Source: Emergomyces orientalis | Lineage: Eukaryota > Ascomycota > Eurotiomycetes > Onygenales > Ajellomycetaceae | Length of the DNA: 64,000 nucleotides | Assembly: GCA_002110485.1 (NCBI GenBank) | Contig: MOWL01000023.1 | Span: 310,001-374,000, forward strand | Direction of reading: 5' to 3' | Shown here: piece after piece, positions 35,736-47,679 of the stretch | How the letters are laid out: each line of letters starts with the position of its first letter | How positions within the stretch are numbered: position 1 is the stretch's first letter | The notes under the pieces: generated by a model | What the model was told of the DNA's origin: nothing | The model's input: the letters and a program-made list of their open reading frames with translations, nothing else | Databases searched by the model: none | Position numbers and translations under genes: made by a program

Positions 35736-37393
35736 ATTGTCGAAGCTTTCTCCCGCGGCGCTCCCTCTGCAGCCCCAATAACCCTATCGAATTACTGCCA
35801 CCAGGGCAGGCAGTAGTTGACAATATTTTTCCCATACGGTGAAATATATCGGGACTCATGTAGAACGTCTGAAAGACAGTACGAGGGAAGGAGAAGAGGC
35901 GATGAGCACATCAGAAAGTCTGATCCATTTGTCGATTTAAGTACCACAGCTTGATACGCCTAGGGGCAACGTTGCTGCGATTTCGTCATAGGAGCGGAAA
36001 CAAAGCATAGGATGCGATTTCCCAACTATAGGAGGAGATCCAAGCAAAATATAAATATAACGCCCAGGGAGACAACACAAAGCCGGCGATGCACCTGGGC
36101 TGAGATCTTGAGGTCTTCATGAATTCTGATGCTTGTGGAGAGTTAAAGGCGTGTTAAGTAAGCAGTATTGAATATCATGTGATATCGCAACAATCCATGG
36201 TCAGAGCTCAGTCGCCTCAGCAGCCTTAGTATATGCGGATGAATAATTCAACAATAACCTAGTCAAATTGCCTTGCTCTCATTTCTTGTCTATTGTCTTT
36301 TGTTAATTTAATCAACTGTTTCCACTTCTAAGGTTCTATCTTCATCCTAGTTGAGCTTATTTACTACTACAAGAACGGCAACCTGTGAAAGCAGTCTCCT
36401 TATCTAATGCATACAGAACTAAGTTGCGTTGGATCGTACGTTCAACATGTTTAAACCACAACCACCTGTAACCCCTTATCTCAGCGAACCCAGCAGCCTC
36501 CCTGCTCGATTTTAGAAGCGGCACGGAAACCCCATATACTAACTGCATTACTTTACTTGAGAATTTGAGTCCCCCCAATGCAAAATATTTAGATATTCTC
36601 AATCCAATACATCGTACCCTCACACCCATCTCATAGCTACATAACTTATGAGTGAAATGGAATGAGATTGAAATTTTCTTATGTGAAGATCTACACTTAC
36701 AAGTGATAGAGATCAACCTTCTTGCTGCCTGCCTGCCTCCCCGCCTGCAATATAAGATGTGAATGGTCTCTATAAGATGAGGATTTGGCACTACCAAATA
36801 CCCATGGGGTGAAATGCTGGCGTCCCCGAGAATACTTGAACGGAGGAGATAGTAAATACCAAGGCATAAAAACCATGGAGTTAATTAATTAAAGAAACAT
36901 AAGTTACGTAATGCGGTCGGTATGAAGTCGTTTAAAGTATCACTCAATATATATATGAAAACATCAAAAAGTCAACCAATGGAAAATGAATTGAGGCAAC
37001 TCCGAATAACTGGTGAGAATAAAAAAAACTGAATTTGAATTTCCGAAGTACTCGACACATAGTAGAATATATGTTCAGAAAGTTTTACACAAATGTCGCG
37101 AGAGAGATATCGAAAGGCAGCCCGTCCAGTCCTTTCCTCCTGGCTTGACTGAGTCCCAATTTGTGTTTGTCACTCCATGCACGGAAACATCTCTCCCCTT
37201 TCCATCCTATCATTTCACGGCCTTGCGGTGATGGCAATGACAATTTCGCAAACTGATCGTGTAAATGCCTCCATGTGTTCGTTCGTTCGTCAACCGCTTT
37301 TCAATCTCATCCCAGCCAGTTTAAACGATAAATGACTTCCCAACGCGTAAAAGCACAACACAACACAGGAAAAAAGCCGTAAAAGAATTGCGT
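35736..37393. other. Intergenic SEA3 upstream / RPS30 3' flank
   Basis: 1.66 kb. A 146-codon frame on the minus strand (36357-36797) has no recognisable similarity and no ATG in good context, so it is not called. The part next to 35736 must hold the SEA3 promoter. A TGCC-rich repeat patch is at 36725-36750. Confidence 0.5.
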
Positions 37394-37915
37394 TTATGTG
37401 GTAGGGTTGGGGTTCATCTAAAGCGGCAGAGAAAAAAGAAAAATATCACGTTAGTCCCAAGTTCTTCGCCTTTGATATCTGCTCGCGGACGATTCGTTCC
37501 CCATCTCATTCTGGTATAAGAGCTGGCTGTAAAGACGCACCTTCCGTTTTCCACCGGTCATCGTGACGTTAACGAATCGCCTGGTGTATTGCAGGCGCTT
37601 CTTGGCGCGACCCTTGGGGGTCTTCTTCTTCTCTTGAGGCTCGACCTATATCACATAAAAGCCCGCAAGTCAGCCAAAAAAGAGTTCTCGATTAATGTCT
37701 TCCGACCATATACATCTCTCCATATATCTCCGGTTGCCCGTATATCGCAATCCCTCTCGGAATCACCCGATAGACGGACGATTCCTCGAAACCAGATCGG
37801 GGAGAGTCGCCTTCGAGAACCAGAGCTGGGAGTTAAAGATTGGGCGAAAACTGACCTTGGGGGTCTGAGACTTGACTTTACCCGCACGGGCGAGGGATCC
37901 GTGAACTTTACCCAT
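37394..37915 (-). CDS. RPS30: 40S ribosomal protein S30 (eS30)
   Basis: Three exons (37915-37856, 37645-37541, 37417-37394) give 62 aa, the exact eS30 length. The sequence begins MGKVHGSLARAGKVKSQTPK, continues with VEPQEKKKTPKGRAKKR and RRFVNVTMTGGKRK, and ends MNPNPTT. Unlike animal FAU it has no ubiquitin-like N-terminal fusion, as expected in ascomycetes. The last exon has only seven codons plus stop. The first donor is GTCAGT and the second GTGCGT. It is a component of the small ribosomal subunit near the decoding site, and highly basic. Confidence 0.96.
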
Positions 37916-38900
37916 GATGTGCGATAGGTGATGGGGTTGAGGTTTCGAAGGATGTCGTCGACAGAGGAGTTAAATGACTGTGCGGGAGGCTGAATGAGGA
38001 TGGTTGATGGATCTCAGTTAGCTTTTGCTTCTGCAGCTCGCCGTATTAAGCGAGATGTGGCGACACCGCAAAGGGAGAAATATCAGGAATTTCAGGTTTC
38101 TTTTCGCGGTGTTGGGAATACACAAGCAGACGGGACAACTGCAGGAGAATTAAAACTTACAGGTCGCTTTGGGATTTGATCCTTTTGACCTTTATCGTTG
38201 TCCTTGTCGTTTGCCGTTCAACTCCTTCAAAGCTCTGTCTGGGACTCAAAGTTGATGACTGTCAAAATTAGCGAGTGCCAAGACTTAATGGCTGGAGTTT
38301 GGTTAGGGCAGTGCCCTATAACCTATTTTGGTAGTCTGGATATCTTTGGACTTCGGACTTCAGATTAAACAAACTTGATGACGGAGTGTGTACGGAGCAG
38401 TCAAAGATGATATTGGTACGGGATTGCAGGCTCCATGAATTGCTGGGATCTGGCCGTGATTCACATTCTAATTTATTAAGGCTAGATGAGACTGTGCTCA
38501 AAATATGAACAATGCTTACAGCTCCTAAACGGCTGTTCTCATGAACGCGCTACAATTTAAACACCATCAGAAAGCCTTATAGTATCACCTTATCATAGCC
38601 CTACAATGTGTCAATGGAGGGAAATGCAGGGTGAACAATCTGCGAAACCGAGCTCTTTTTTTCAGCTAGAACACAGACATTAAAAGCGTAAACTTGAAAA
38701 AAAAAACAGAATCCATTTGCAACAAAAAATCACCGGCGCATTAACCTCCCATAGCAGAAGACTATGTGTGTTTCACAGAGTTCCGATACAAAAGGAATAT
38801 AAAATCCCTAGTAGTTAAAATCATGAGAGGCTCCAGCAACTACCGATTTTCATATTTGCACCCTGCCTTCCCATTCCACCAACCCCAAAAATTCCCAAAT
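37916..38900. other. RPS30 promoter / RPL24 3' flank
   Basis: 985 bp between two ribosomal protein genes on the same strand. No gene is visible. I looked for a repeated ribosomal-protein promoter box shared with the RPL24 upstream DNA and could not identify one by eye. Confidence 0.5.
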
Positions 38901-39843
38901 TTAACGAGTCTTAGCAGCAACCTTGGGTGGTGCACCCTTAGCACCCTGCTTGCTCTGGATTCTGTTGGCCTGGCCTCTAGCAGCGCTGGTAGCGCTCTTA
39001 GCCTTCTCAGCTCTCTTCTTGCTCTCCGCGGCGGACTTCTTCTCCTTTCCTTCCTTGATGGCTTGCTGGCGGGCAGCGAGGCGGGCCTCGGGGCGCATGC
39101 TTCGTCGTTCCTTGATGACGTCTAGGGAAGCACCGACAACGGCACGCTGGGACTTGACTGCGCGTCGGGTGCGCTTCTTCGCAACTTCCTGTTAGGCGAA
39201 CGAGAAAATATAATCCCCCTGGTTAGCCAACATGTGTGTCCATTTTCCCAGTTCTTCTCCCATCTTCGAAATTCATCGTCCTGTCCGTTCGTGATTTTCC
39301 ATTTTTTCTTTTTTCTTTCTTATTTTATGCTTTAGGGCATATCTCCAAATTTCCATATCCTTAATCTCCCTGCCACCAAACTCTCGTATCTTGAAAAATG
39401 TAGGGGGGAAAAGATGAAAAAAATGCCACTGACTTCAGAGATACCCTTCCTGTGTTGTCTTCTGTAGAGGGTCGTCCATGAGATTCGGCGAGGGTTCTTG
39501 CGTTGGAGGAAGAGGGATTCGGTCTTGCCATTTTGGAAGCGGAAGACTTTGCCGTCACCGCGGACGTAGAGTTTACCCTGCATATATCACATCCAAAATC
39601 AGTATTTCCCATGTTTGCACATAATTTTTTCCATCTGCCTATTTTAAAAACGAAAGAATTTATCCCTCCATAAATTCCCGTCCGATGAAAAAGGAAAAGC
39701 CTCCACATGCGTGTGGTGAAACAATTTTGATATCGGAGACCGAACCACCACCGCGAGCACATTCAAAAACGCAATATCATTTTCCGACATACCTTTCCAG
39801 GGTAAATCTTCTCGCCGCTGAAGGTATCGTCGTAGGTACGCAT
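38901..39843 (-). CDS. RPL24: 60S ribosomal protein L24 (eL24)
   Basis: Three exons (39843-39793, 39577-39434, 39188-38901) join in phase 0, giving 160 aa. Exon 1 encodes MRTYDDTFSGEKIYPGK. Exon 2 has GKLYVRGDGKVFRFQNGKTE, RKNPRRISWTTLYRR and HRKG, the zinc-less L24e fold. Exon 3 is the Lys/Ala-rich tail that reaches across the subunit interface (KKRTRRAVKSQRAVVGAS). N-terminal motifs and length fit fungal eL24. The two introns are about 215 and 245 nt, longer than usual in this window, as is common for ribosomal protein genes. Confidence 0.96.
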
Positions 39844-41123
39844 CTTGGATGGGTGGAGATGCGCAGCCGGTGGGTGGACGAGGTTGGATTTGTTGACTTA
39901 CGTGGTTTAAATTAATTGACCTCGTTGCGACACTTTCGATGGGGTGTTGGTTGGTGGTTGGTGGTGCGAGATGCTTTCGCTAAAGTGCGACACGTGACTT
40001 TGGTTGCCCTCCATTTCAACGCTTTTACTACCTCAAAAACTTTCCTCGTTCTTGTACACATTCTCTGTTCTTATCTGATCTAATGCGGGAATCTTTTCAG
40101 CAACGAGGGTTTTAATTGTATTTTTTTGACACCGGGGGGACGAATCTACGGTCGGATCTAACTATCTCAAATTGCTATATTCACGGTATTGCATGAACGC
40201 GAACCTTACACGCAGTGGATATTACTAAATACTCTATACATGGGGCACCTTATCCAGGATTATACATGCTTCGCCAAATGCACTAGCTATTAATGAGTCA
40301 TCTTGTCATTGTAATTATGATTCTATGTTCCTAACTCGAAATTACCAAGCACTTGTGCGGGAAGACGCTGGCATATAGACAGTGCATATGTGAGGTAGTC
40401 GCTTAATTCTACAGCGAACCTTTGATATATGTCCTAAGAGCGTAACTATCTACCAAACACCTATAGATGAGATTAGGGATGCCGAAATGCCTTTTGCTTT
40501 ATGTATCGATTTGAATAATTTCCTATGTAGATGGAGGCCAAAAGAAAAAAGAAAGCTTAAATGAATCAGTCATTTAATCAGGCCAGAGAGAGCATCGTGT
40601 TTCAAGTTTTCAAAAGAAACAGCGCGTTCGTTAAATAGGGTGACAAAAAACGTGAAACCAATACCCCTCCAAAGCAACCTTTCGTAGTTTCACTGGAGCT
40701 GTTGTAAAGAAAGAGATGAAGATGAAGCCATGAGGGAGGCACCAGATGAACAAGAAGAGCCGGCTGGCGTGCTGGAGAACACGGAGAGAGTTAAAAGATG
40801 CTGCTCCCAATAAGGGAGAGAGTAGTGTGTATTCTATCGAGCGGGCATTTCGAAAATAAAGGTTATATTTATCTTCAACTCGGGGAAAAAAGAAAAAGTG
40901 CAAAGAGAAAAGAAAAAACGCCCAACGCCCTTGCAACAAACGAGGAAAAAAAATCAAATCATCAAAAGGCGAACAAAAAATTAAATATGGATCTCGCTGA
41001 CAGTATAAAAAAAAATTCAAAAATCAAAAAAACTGAAAATAAACAATAAAGCAAATCATCCCGTAACCATCCTTTCCTCAAAATGGTTGGTTGTTTGTTT
41101 TAAAGCCGCTAATCTCCATCACA
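39844..41123. other. RPL24 upstream region / UBC13 3' flank
   Basis: 1.28 kb, AT-rich, with A-runs around 40880-41045. A frame of 129 codons on the minus strand (40631-41020) is Phe-rich because it reads A-runs on the opposite strand, and is not a gene. A TTGGTGGTTGGTGGT patch lies near 39950 just upstream of RPL24. Confidence 0.5.
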
Positions 41124-41916
41124 TTATGGCTTCTCGGCTGCCGTCTTTGGCGACGCATATAGTTGCGTTAGCGCTTTTGCTTGCGCAATGGCTTCGTCTG
41201 GGTTTTCTCGCCAGTGTTTCGCGACATCCTCTGCGAGGGGGTCGTCAGGGTTCGGGGCTCCGAGTAATACCTGGATTGAGAGGAGAATGGAGCGGATTTG
41301 CTGAACTGGGGACCAGTTTTCTGTTATTCAAGGGAAAGAAGTTAGTTATCCATATGTCATTTGCAGAAGCAGTAGTGATGGTGGTGGTGGTGGTGGTGGT
41401 GCCGGTGCCGTTGCTGCTGTTAAAGAGAAGGGGGTTTTAGCCATACTCTTCAAGACGTCAAGACAAATCCTTCCGATCGCGTCGATGTTGGGGTGGTATA
41501 TCTTCGTCCTGAACAGAACCTGGGGAGGGTCCATGGGATAACCATCTGGTAGGAAAAGTTCTAGCTTGAAAATTCCGCCTGAGTAGCTGGGTTAGCCCCG
41601 GAAAAGGGATTTCACATCAACCAAAAAATTCAGTCTTTGGATTAAATATTCCCAATCCCATACCTGCGTAAGGCGAGTCGGCTGGTCCTTCGAGGGTAAC
41701 GTCAAAGTAACGGAAATTGCCTTCCTTAGGGACTGCGGTGATTCCTGGAACTCTTTTTGCGGGCGAAATAAAAGAGAATGACAAACATTTCAAAGTTAGC
41801 AGTCTAGAGTAAAAGGCATGACAATGCACGGGGGGCTTCTTATAAAGAGAGTTAATAACTCACGGGTCAGTCACCAACCGCCTGGTCTCCTTTAATATTC
41901 TGGTTGTCATGTCCAT
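41124..41916 (-). CDS. UBC13: Ubiquitin-conjugating enzyme E2 UBC13 (UBE2N)
   Basis: Four exons (41916-41864, 41752-41664, 41578-41447, 41320-41124) give 156 aa. Motifs in order: RILKETRRLVTDP, VPGITAVP, NFRYFDVTLEGP, GGIFKLELFLPDGYP, PPQVLFRTKIYHPNID, GRICLDVLK (catalytic Cys about residue 86), NWSPVQQIRSILLSIQ, LLGAPNPDDPLAEDVA. With an Mms2-type partner it builds K63-linked chains in post-replication DNA repair. I chose the ATG at 41916 because it gives the usual family N-terminus. In-frame ATGs at 41940 and 41961 would add 8 or 15 residues and cannot be excluded. The third intron contains a GGT-repeat tract (41379-41400). Confidence 0.94.
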
Positions 41917-43985
41917 CGTGGGCGAGTTGCCGCTTGGCATTGTTCTGTTCGACGCGGCCATCGCGGGCAAGTCGCTTGCTTGGCACTTTTTGGGAGGCCA
42001 GAAAATCGAAAGGGGAGTTCTTTTTATCAGGGTAAAGGATGAAGGAGGCAAGCAGAATATCCGGTTAATGGTCACTCATATGCTGCAAAAACGAAGAGCC
42101 GCGCGCCTGGTTGTGTTGGGCGGGGGGGGGGGAATTCGACTCGGAGTTTTGGCGGGGGGGAAGGTGAAGGGGAAGGGGTGGGGTGATGGAGATCCCCTTC
42201 CACAGGGTTTATCTCAGCGCCCCCAGAGCAGGCAGAAAATCACTCCCAAAGGCAAGGGCGTGGTAAAGAATCACGCGGTTTAATTAACCAATCAGAGGAG
42301 ATATTCTCTCTGCACTAGTCTTAATCTGCAGAAATTATCTGGAACTTCGGAAAATAATTGTTCCGGATTTGGTGTCAGTAGTAAAACGGCAAATTAGCAA
42401 AACAACTTCTTCAGTTCAAACAATTGAGTGTTGGCACAAAAGATAGATATATATCATTTTGTCATGAGATAGTATCATCAAGCATTTTTATATTATTTTT
42501 ATTAAAAACACCCTTCAGAACTAACTGTTTATCACATAAGCCACTGTATACGCCCATTCTCGTATGTAGATCAACGGAAAGGGAGGATCTGAAGATTGAG
42601 CGATAGTTACAGGAAAGGCTCACTACCTGCCTGCAATATAAAGATTCAATGATATAGGGATCTCCACATTCCAACTGGGCCCAGCAGTGCTAAACATTAT
42701 ATCATTAGTGTGGGTCTAAAATGAAAGGCTTCACCTGCTTTCTCTACTGATTTTTTATGATTTTTTTTCATCGCTCATAACGATGCATTTCCATGGTATA
42801 AAACAACCCCGTGAAAAGAGCCGCAGCAGCAAGCCTTCTGGTAATTTTGGAAATTGAAGAACGGGCAAAATTATCATCTAATAATAGTTTGATGAAGTTT
42901 GATCTTTCTTTCAATCACTTCAACAAACTAATGATCATTTGAGTTTGCTGTTCACCTCTAACTACTGAACAATTCATTAATTTCATAATTCATTCCACTT
43001 TCTAAACAGTATTCCCGTTCCCCTTTAGGTTTAATCTGTTGATATTCTTAATTAAAAATATAAATAAAAATAAAAATATATAAAAATATATATAAAAAAA
43101 AAAAGTCTCTCAAAATTTCGTTTTTTTGATTTGCAAGTCAGTCAAGTCAGTAGCTGCCAGGAGAAAGTTGTTAAATTCCTTTATGTTTCATTATTGGATG
43201 TCAGCGCCCAACCTCAACCCTGATTTGATTGGCGTCCTTCTGTTTGCTCGAGGAGTCAGCTCAGCCTTGCTCCATCACGCCAAAGGTGCATCTGTGCATA
43301 TACTGACCTAATAACCATATTCTTCGTCCAGAAGCTGTTGCTTAGCAGCCTTAAACTTGTTGCCCCGCATGCCAGATGGAGAACGAAACCCAGCCATCAG
43401 TATACCAAGAATGGCCTTGATTAAATACGCTCGAATTAATAAAGTCGCGCTCAATGGTTTTGAATGGCGAAGAACATTTATACTGGGCGATCTTTTAGGT
43501 AAAAGCTTACAATTGAATCATCTCCCCTCGTACGATGAGAAGCCAGAAATTCCCCACTTTGAGTAAAGAATAAAACATGCACCTCTTCTGGTTTGATTTC
43601 CAATCTTCCAGCAGTGATACTGTTCGCGATCTCCGATGCAATCCTTGTCCACCGGGTGGCCATGCCCGTCCTATCTGGGGTGGTGTGCTGAATGATGAGC
43701 CTTTGAGCTTTTTCATTCGGCGAGGTTTACCTTATCATGCAGAAACCTGCGGGTGTCTAACAAATGAGATGTCATAGTTATATAACCGCCATTGAGGCTC
43801 AGTATATTCTATGACCATTGGCTGTATAGTCTTGCATCAGCCTCGTCAGCTAAGATTCAGCGGGGTTTAGGCCTCTTTGCAGGTTAAAACTTGGGGGAAC
43901 GCCCATATATGTATCAGCCTGAAGTGCCGTTTATGAGGTTATTCTTTGGAATTTTAATCAAAATTCGGGCCCCTTTTGAATCAAG
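41917..43985. other. Intergenic region between UBC13 and the NLR relic
   Basis: About 2.07 kb. The UBC13 upstream part has a 10-11 nt G-run near 42122. The middle (42480-43120) is strongly AT-rich with T- and A-runs. Short frames around 43126-43780 on both strands look like possible gene remnants (for example a minus frame at 43478-43663), but I cannot identify a family. No gene is called. Confidence 0.5.
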
Positions 43986-46900
43986 ATGCCTGTCCGTACG
44001 AAATTAATGAGCAAACTGGGGTGGTGTGGTCGCTTCTCCCGGCTCAAATCGAAGGCCCCAAAATCTGGGGCTTCACAGACACCACCAGCTCCAGCGTCAC
44101 CTTGTCAATCGCCGCCTTCATCTCCAAATTAACTTGTGTGCTCATTTGCACCACAGTTGTATCAACAGCAAATACGGGGCCGGTTAAGGCTCCCCTTTCT
44201 CCGCCACCCATTCTTACCACCACCTCTCAAGACCTTTGGTTCGAGGCACTACAAAAGCTTGCAAACGATGAACAGCAGAGAATTCTGGCAATTCCAGGCG
44301 ACTGCATGTCCCCTGTCAGAAAAGATAGCGGAGTTAGTTCGGATGACAAGGAGGAAGCAGGAAGAGTGCGAGACGAAATACTATAGATTCAGTCTGCGAG
44401 GGAAGGAATTAATATTAAGAGATGTTGCGGAAACAGCAATATTTTGGTTAAATAAGTTCAAGAGTATTGGCGACGTTGCTGTGGGCTTCGACCAAGCCCA
44501 TGCCTCTTTGCCATGGGCTGGTATTCGATTGATGCTACAGGTACATAACATACTTTCCAAGCGTTATTGTGCCTATTACGAGGTACTAAAATCCATCCAA
44601 GGCAGCTGTTGCAGAATCCGAACAAATGGGAGCTTTGCTCGTGGCTGTCGAAAAAATCACCTACCTGGTCAGTCGATGTACGGTGTATGAGAACCTATAT
44701 AAACCTCAAAGTACTCCCGCAGAGCCGCTGCAAAACCTCCATGAGGCGCTAGTTGAACTTTACGCCGCTATGTTGCAACTGGTGGCCTTAAGTCATCGCT
44801 TGTTTTCTAAAAATACTGCAACTCGAACACTTCACGTTCTCGTCAAGCCGAATGAGGTATTAGAGTCTGTCACAAAGTGCCAAGATCTAGAAAGACGAGT
44901 TGATATTGAGGCCCAGAACTGTGAGCGGACCCTCAGTCGAGACTCTCGAGAGCTAGATACAAAAGCTCGAAGGCTACTTGAAGACTTGAGCACGCCAATC
45001 CTCCGCTGTGATGATAAAGTTTCATCTCTTCTGGAAACAATAACCGACGAAGAACGTCTGAGGATCCTTGATTAGATTTCAAGAGTTCTGTATGGACGGA
45101 ACCACGATACTGTCAAGGACACGCGAACAGCAGGCACATGCGAATGGCTCCTGAAACGCCTCTCTTACACGGAATGGAAGAACACTAGCTCCTCCATGAT
45201 TCTATGGCTTTACGGAACGGGTATGTTATCTTATATCACATCCGTGATTGATTCACCCTTGCTAATCCTCATTAACAGCTGGGACCGGAAAAACTTGCCT
45301 TACCTCGCGGGTTATCGACGAAATCCGTGGTGCACTGAAAATTAATTCTAACGATGAAAGATTCGCTTTCTTCTATTGCAACAGAAACGAGTCTGTACGA
45401 CGAGAACCATTAGAAGTATTACGTAGTTTTGTTCGACAACTGTCAAGCACAGTGAACAATCAGGATGCGGTACAGATGTGCATCCGGGAGTATTATATTC
45501 GGTCCCGACAAGAGGCTTCCGTACCAACGATAAACGATTGCAGAGAACTTCTTCTGGTCTTAATAAACATCTACCCAAAGACAACACTCATTTTGGGCAC
45601 CTTGGATGAATGCGAAGATCACTCACGAAGTGTGCTTATTGAACTGTTTAACTATTTGGTGTCGCAAGCGGCAAGACCAGTCAAAATCTTCATTTCGAGT
45701 CGGCCTGATATTGATATCAGAAACACGTTCAACAGCCACGCCAATATCGGAATTCAAGCCACAGACAACGATGATGATATCTACAGATTTGTAAAAAGCG
45801 AGATTACCAGACATCCAAGATGGAATAAGATGTCTGCCGAGCTCCAGAATGATATTATCGAAACGCTTCAGCAACGTAGCCAAGGCATGTAAGTATATGT
45901 TGCATAACCCGCTTTCCTGAAAGAAACTCAAGTCTCTCTTTCTTCTGACCATTGATCTAGGTTCCAATGGACGTATTTGCAAATTAAACAGGTTCTTAAA
46001 TTCCAACAGGAAGGGCCTATACGTGATCGCCTAGGGAAACTCCCTCTCGATCTTAAACTCGCATACGATGAGATTTTTGATGGAACGAGTGAAACTGAAA
46101 AAGAAATTGCGGATCGCGCGCTCCAGTGGGTTATGTGCGCCCGAAAACCGCTTGGGACTGAAGCTTTACTCCCTGTAGTTTGCCAAACCGGGGGTGCAGT
46201 AGTTTCGCCCATCGGCGACCTTGATGAAGACCTTATTCTTAAGTATTGCCAAAATTTGTTACTTATCGATCCCATACGCGGAGTTTGGGTACCGTCTCAC
46301 TTGTCCGTGATAGAGTACTGCGAAAACCACCTTTGGAGCCAGCGACAGGCAAACTGCCTTGTGACAAGTGTGTCTTTCACTGCTCAATAATACGATATAC
46401 GACTTTCCAAGTGACCAGGACGGATACATGTCACCGGCCTCACGAAGATTAAACTGCCCACAAAACGACCAGGGGCTTTATGGCCTTCTTACCTACGCGA
46501 CAGAGGCATGGGTGTTTCATGCCCAGGGGTGCGAGGGTTGGGAGGATAAAAGCAATTGCATTTTCAATCGTCTCGAACAATTCCTAGGATCCCCAACTCA
46601 AGGCGGCGCGGCATATCGAGGCTGGCTCAAATGGGTTAATAGCCCCAAGCTAGACATTCACCAGTTCGACACAAACATTCGGGTCCAGATGGAAAATCTT
46701 GTACCTGCCTCCATACCAGCATTCGCTGCCTGTGCATTGGGGTTTATACGACGTTACCAAACTGGTGGGCCAACCCATTTCCAGGCTACCGACAAAGGAA
46801 CAAGGAAGGCAATTCGCTACTGCAGCTTGCCGCGAATGCCGGGTCCATTCCTATTTGCAAGCGCCTCCTTGAGTGGGGCGTGGATGCGAACGAACAACTT

Positions 46901-47679
46901 ACAGCATTCGAGTGCGGAAGCGCCTTACTGGCAAAGGCGAGAAATGTACCGCATTGGACAGTAAATGCTAAATTTGAGCTCGCATTACGAAGAGCAATGG
47001 ACATGGGGAATGAACAGGCTGTGCGCTCGGTAATCAAATCACTTGCTGTTGAAAGATATGGCAGTGCTCTGGCTGTAGCAATAGTCAGAGGTACAAAAGA
47101 AGCTGTACAGTTACTTCTTGATGCCGGGACTGATGTAAATGCACCACTTGCTGTTGGGCGGTATGGCAGTGCTCTGGCTGCAGCAGCAGTCACAGGTACA
47201 AAAGAAACTGTACAGTTACTTCTTGATGCTGGGGCAAATGTAAATGCATCACTTGATGATGGGCAGTATGGCAGTGCTCTGGCTGCGGCGACAACTAGTT
47301 ATTATTCCAGGGAAGCTGTACAGCTACTTCTTGATGCCGGGGCTGATGTAAATGCACCACTCTCTGTTGGACGATACGGGAGTGCGCTCTCTGCTGCTGC
47401 GCAAGCAGGCTCCTTGGACAATGTTAAGCTGCTGATCGAACATGGAGGAAGGATTAATGTGCCTCTTCGGGGAAATCAGAGGAGCGCGCGGCGGCGCTTG
47501 CTCGCCATGGCGATATTGTGGATTTTCTCGTCGACTCTGGGGCAGAGGTTGACGTTGCAGATGGCAATGGTGGATTTCGCACCGTGTTGGCGAAGGAGGT
47601 GGAGTATGATAAGGGGACGTTTAAAGAATTGCTGGATGCTTTTTTTGCAAAAAACCCTGGGTTGACCCGTTTGCGATAG
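43986..47679 (+). pseudogene. Broken NACHT-ankyrin NLR-like gene
   Basis: A STAND/NLR-type gene whose reading frame is interrupted. The N-terminus (from ATG 43986, MPVRTKLMSKLG) is basic and Pro/Ser-rich. The fungal NACHT-associated region follows (LWFEALQKLANDEQQ, LRGKELILRDVAET, ALPWAGIRLMLQ). The NACHT P-loop YGTAGTGKTCLTSRV is split by an intron at 45220-45280; a Walker-B-like ILGTLDECED (usually ALDECD) and FISSRPD lie downstream. Ankyrin repeats run from about 46800 to 47460. Lesions read directly: frame changes near 44110-44135 and 44280-44320; an in-frame TAG at 45073-45075 where family logic expects Trp (RILD-stop-ISRVLYG); a two-base loss in a TG run near 46363; a one-base loss in TTT near 46745; and a one-base loss in a G-run near 47470. 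Several lesions fall in homopolymers, so some could be sequence errors. Such proteins detect non-self and trigger cell death in fungi. Introns at 44540-44600 and 45894-45960 otherwise splice well. Confidence 0.8.
47060..47440 (+). repeat. Near-identical 105-nt ankyrin DNA repeats
   Basis: Consecutive ankyrin units begin with GSALA at 47060, 47165, 47270 and 47378, giving periods of 105, 105 and 108 nt (35-36 aa). At the DNA level the units share long identical stretches such as GTACAGTTACTTCTTGATGC, so they are much more alike than typical ankyrin repeats. This is the internal-repeat conservation described for fungal NLR sensor domains, which vary by unequal exchange. Confidence 0.85.

Noticed and set aside
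36725..42645. Shared GCCTGCAATATAA between about 36740 and 42625 as a dispersed repeat
   Set aside because: Only 13 nt match exactly; such matches are expected by chance in a window this size.
43478..43663. Minus-strand frame next to the NLR relic as a partner gene
   Set aside because: Short, no family recognised, and no intron structure; it cannot be told from a random frame.
46786..47193. 135-codon minus-strand Ala/Ser-rich frame
   Set aside because: Antisense of the ankyrin repeats; the repeat periodicity makes several frames open.
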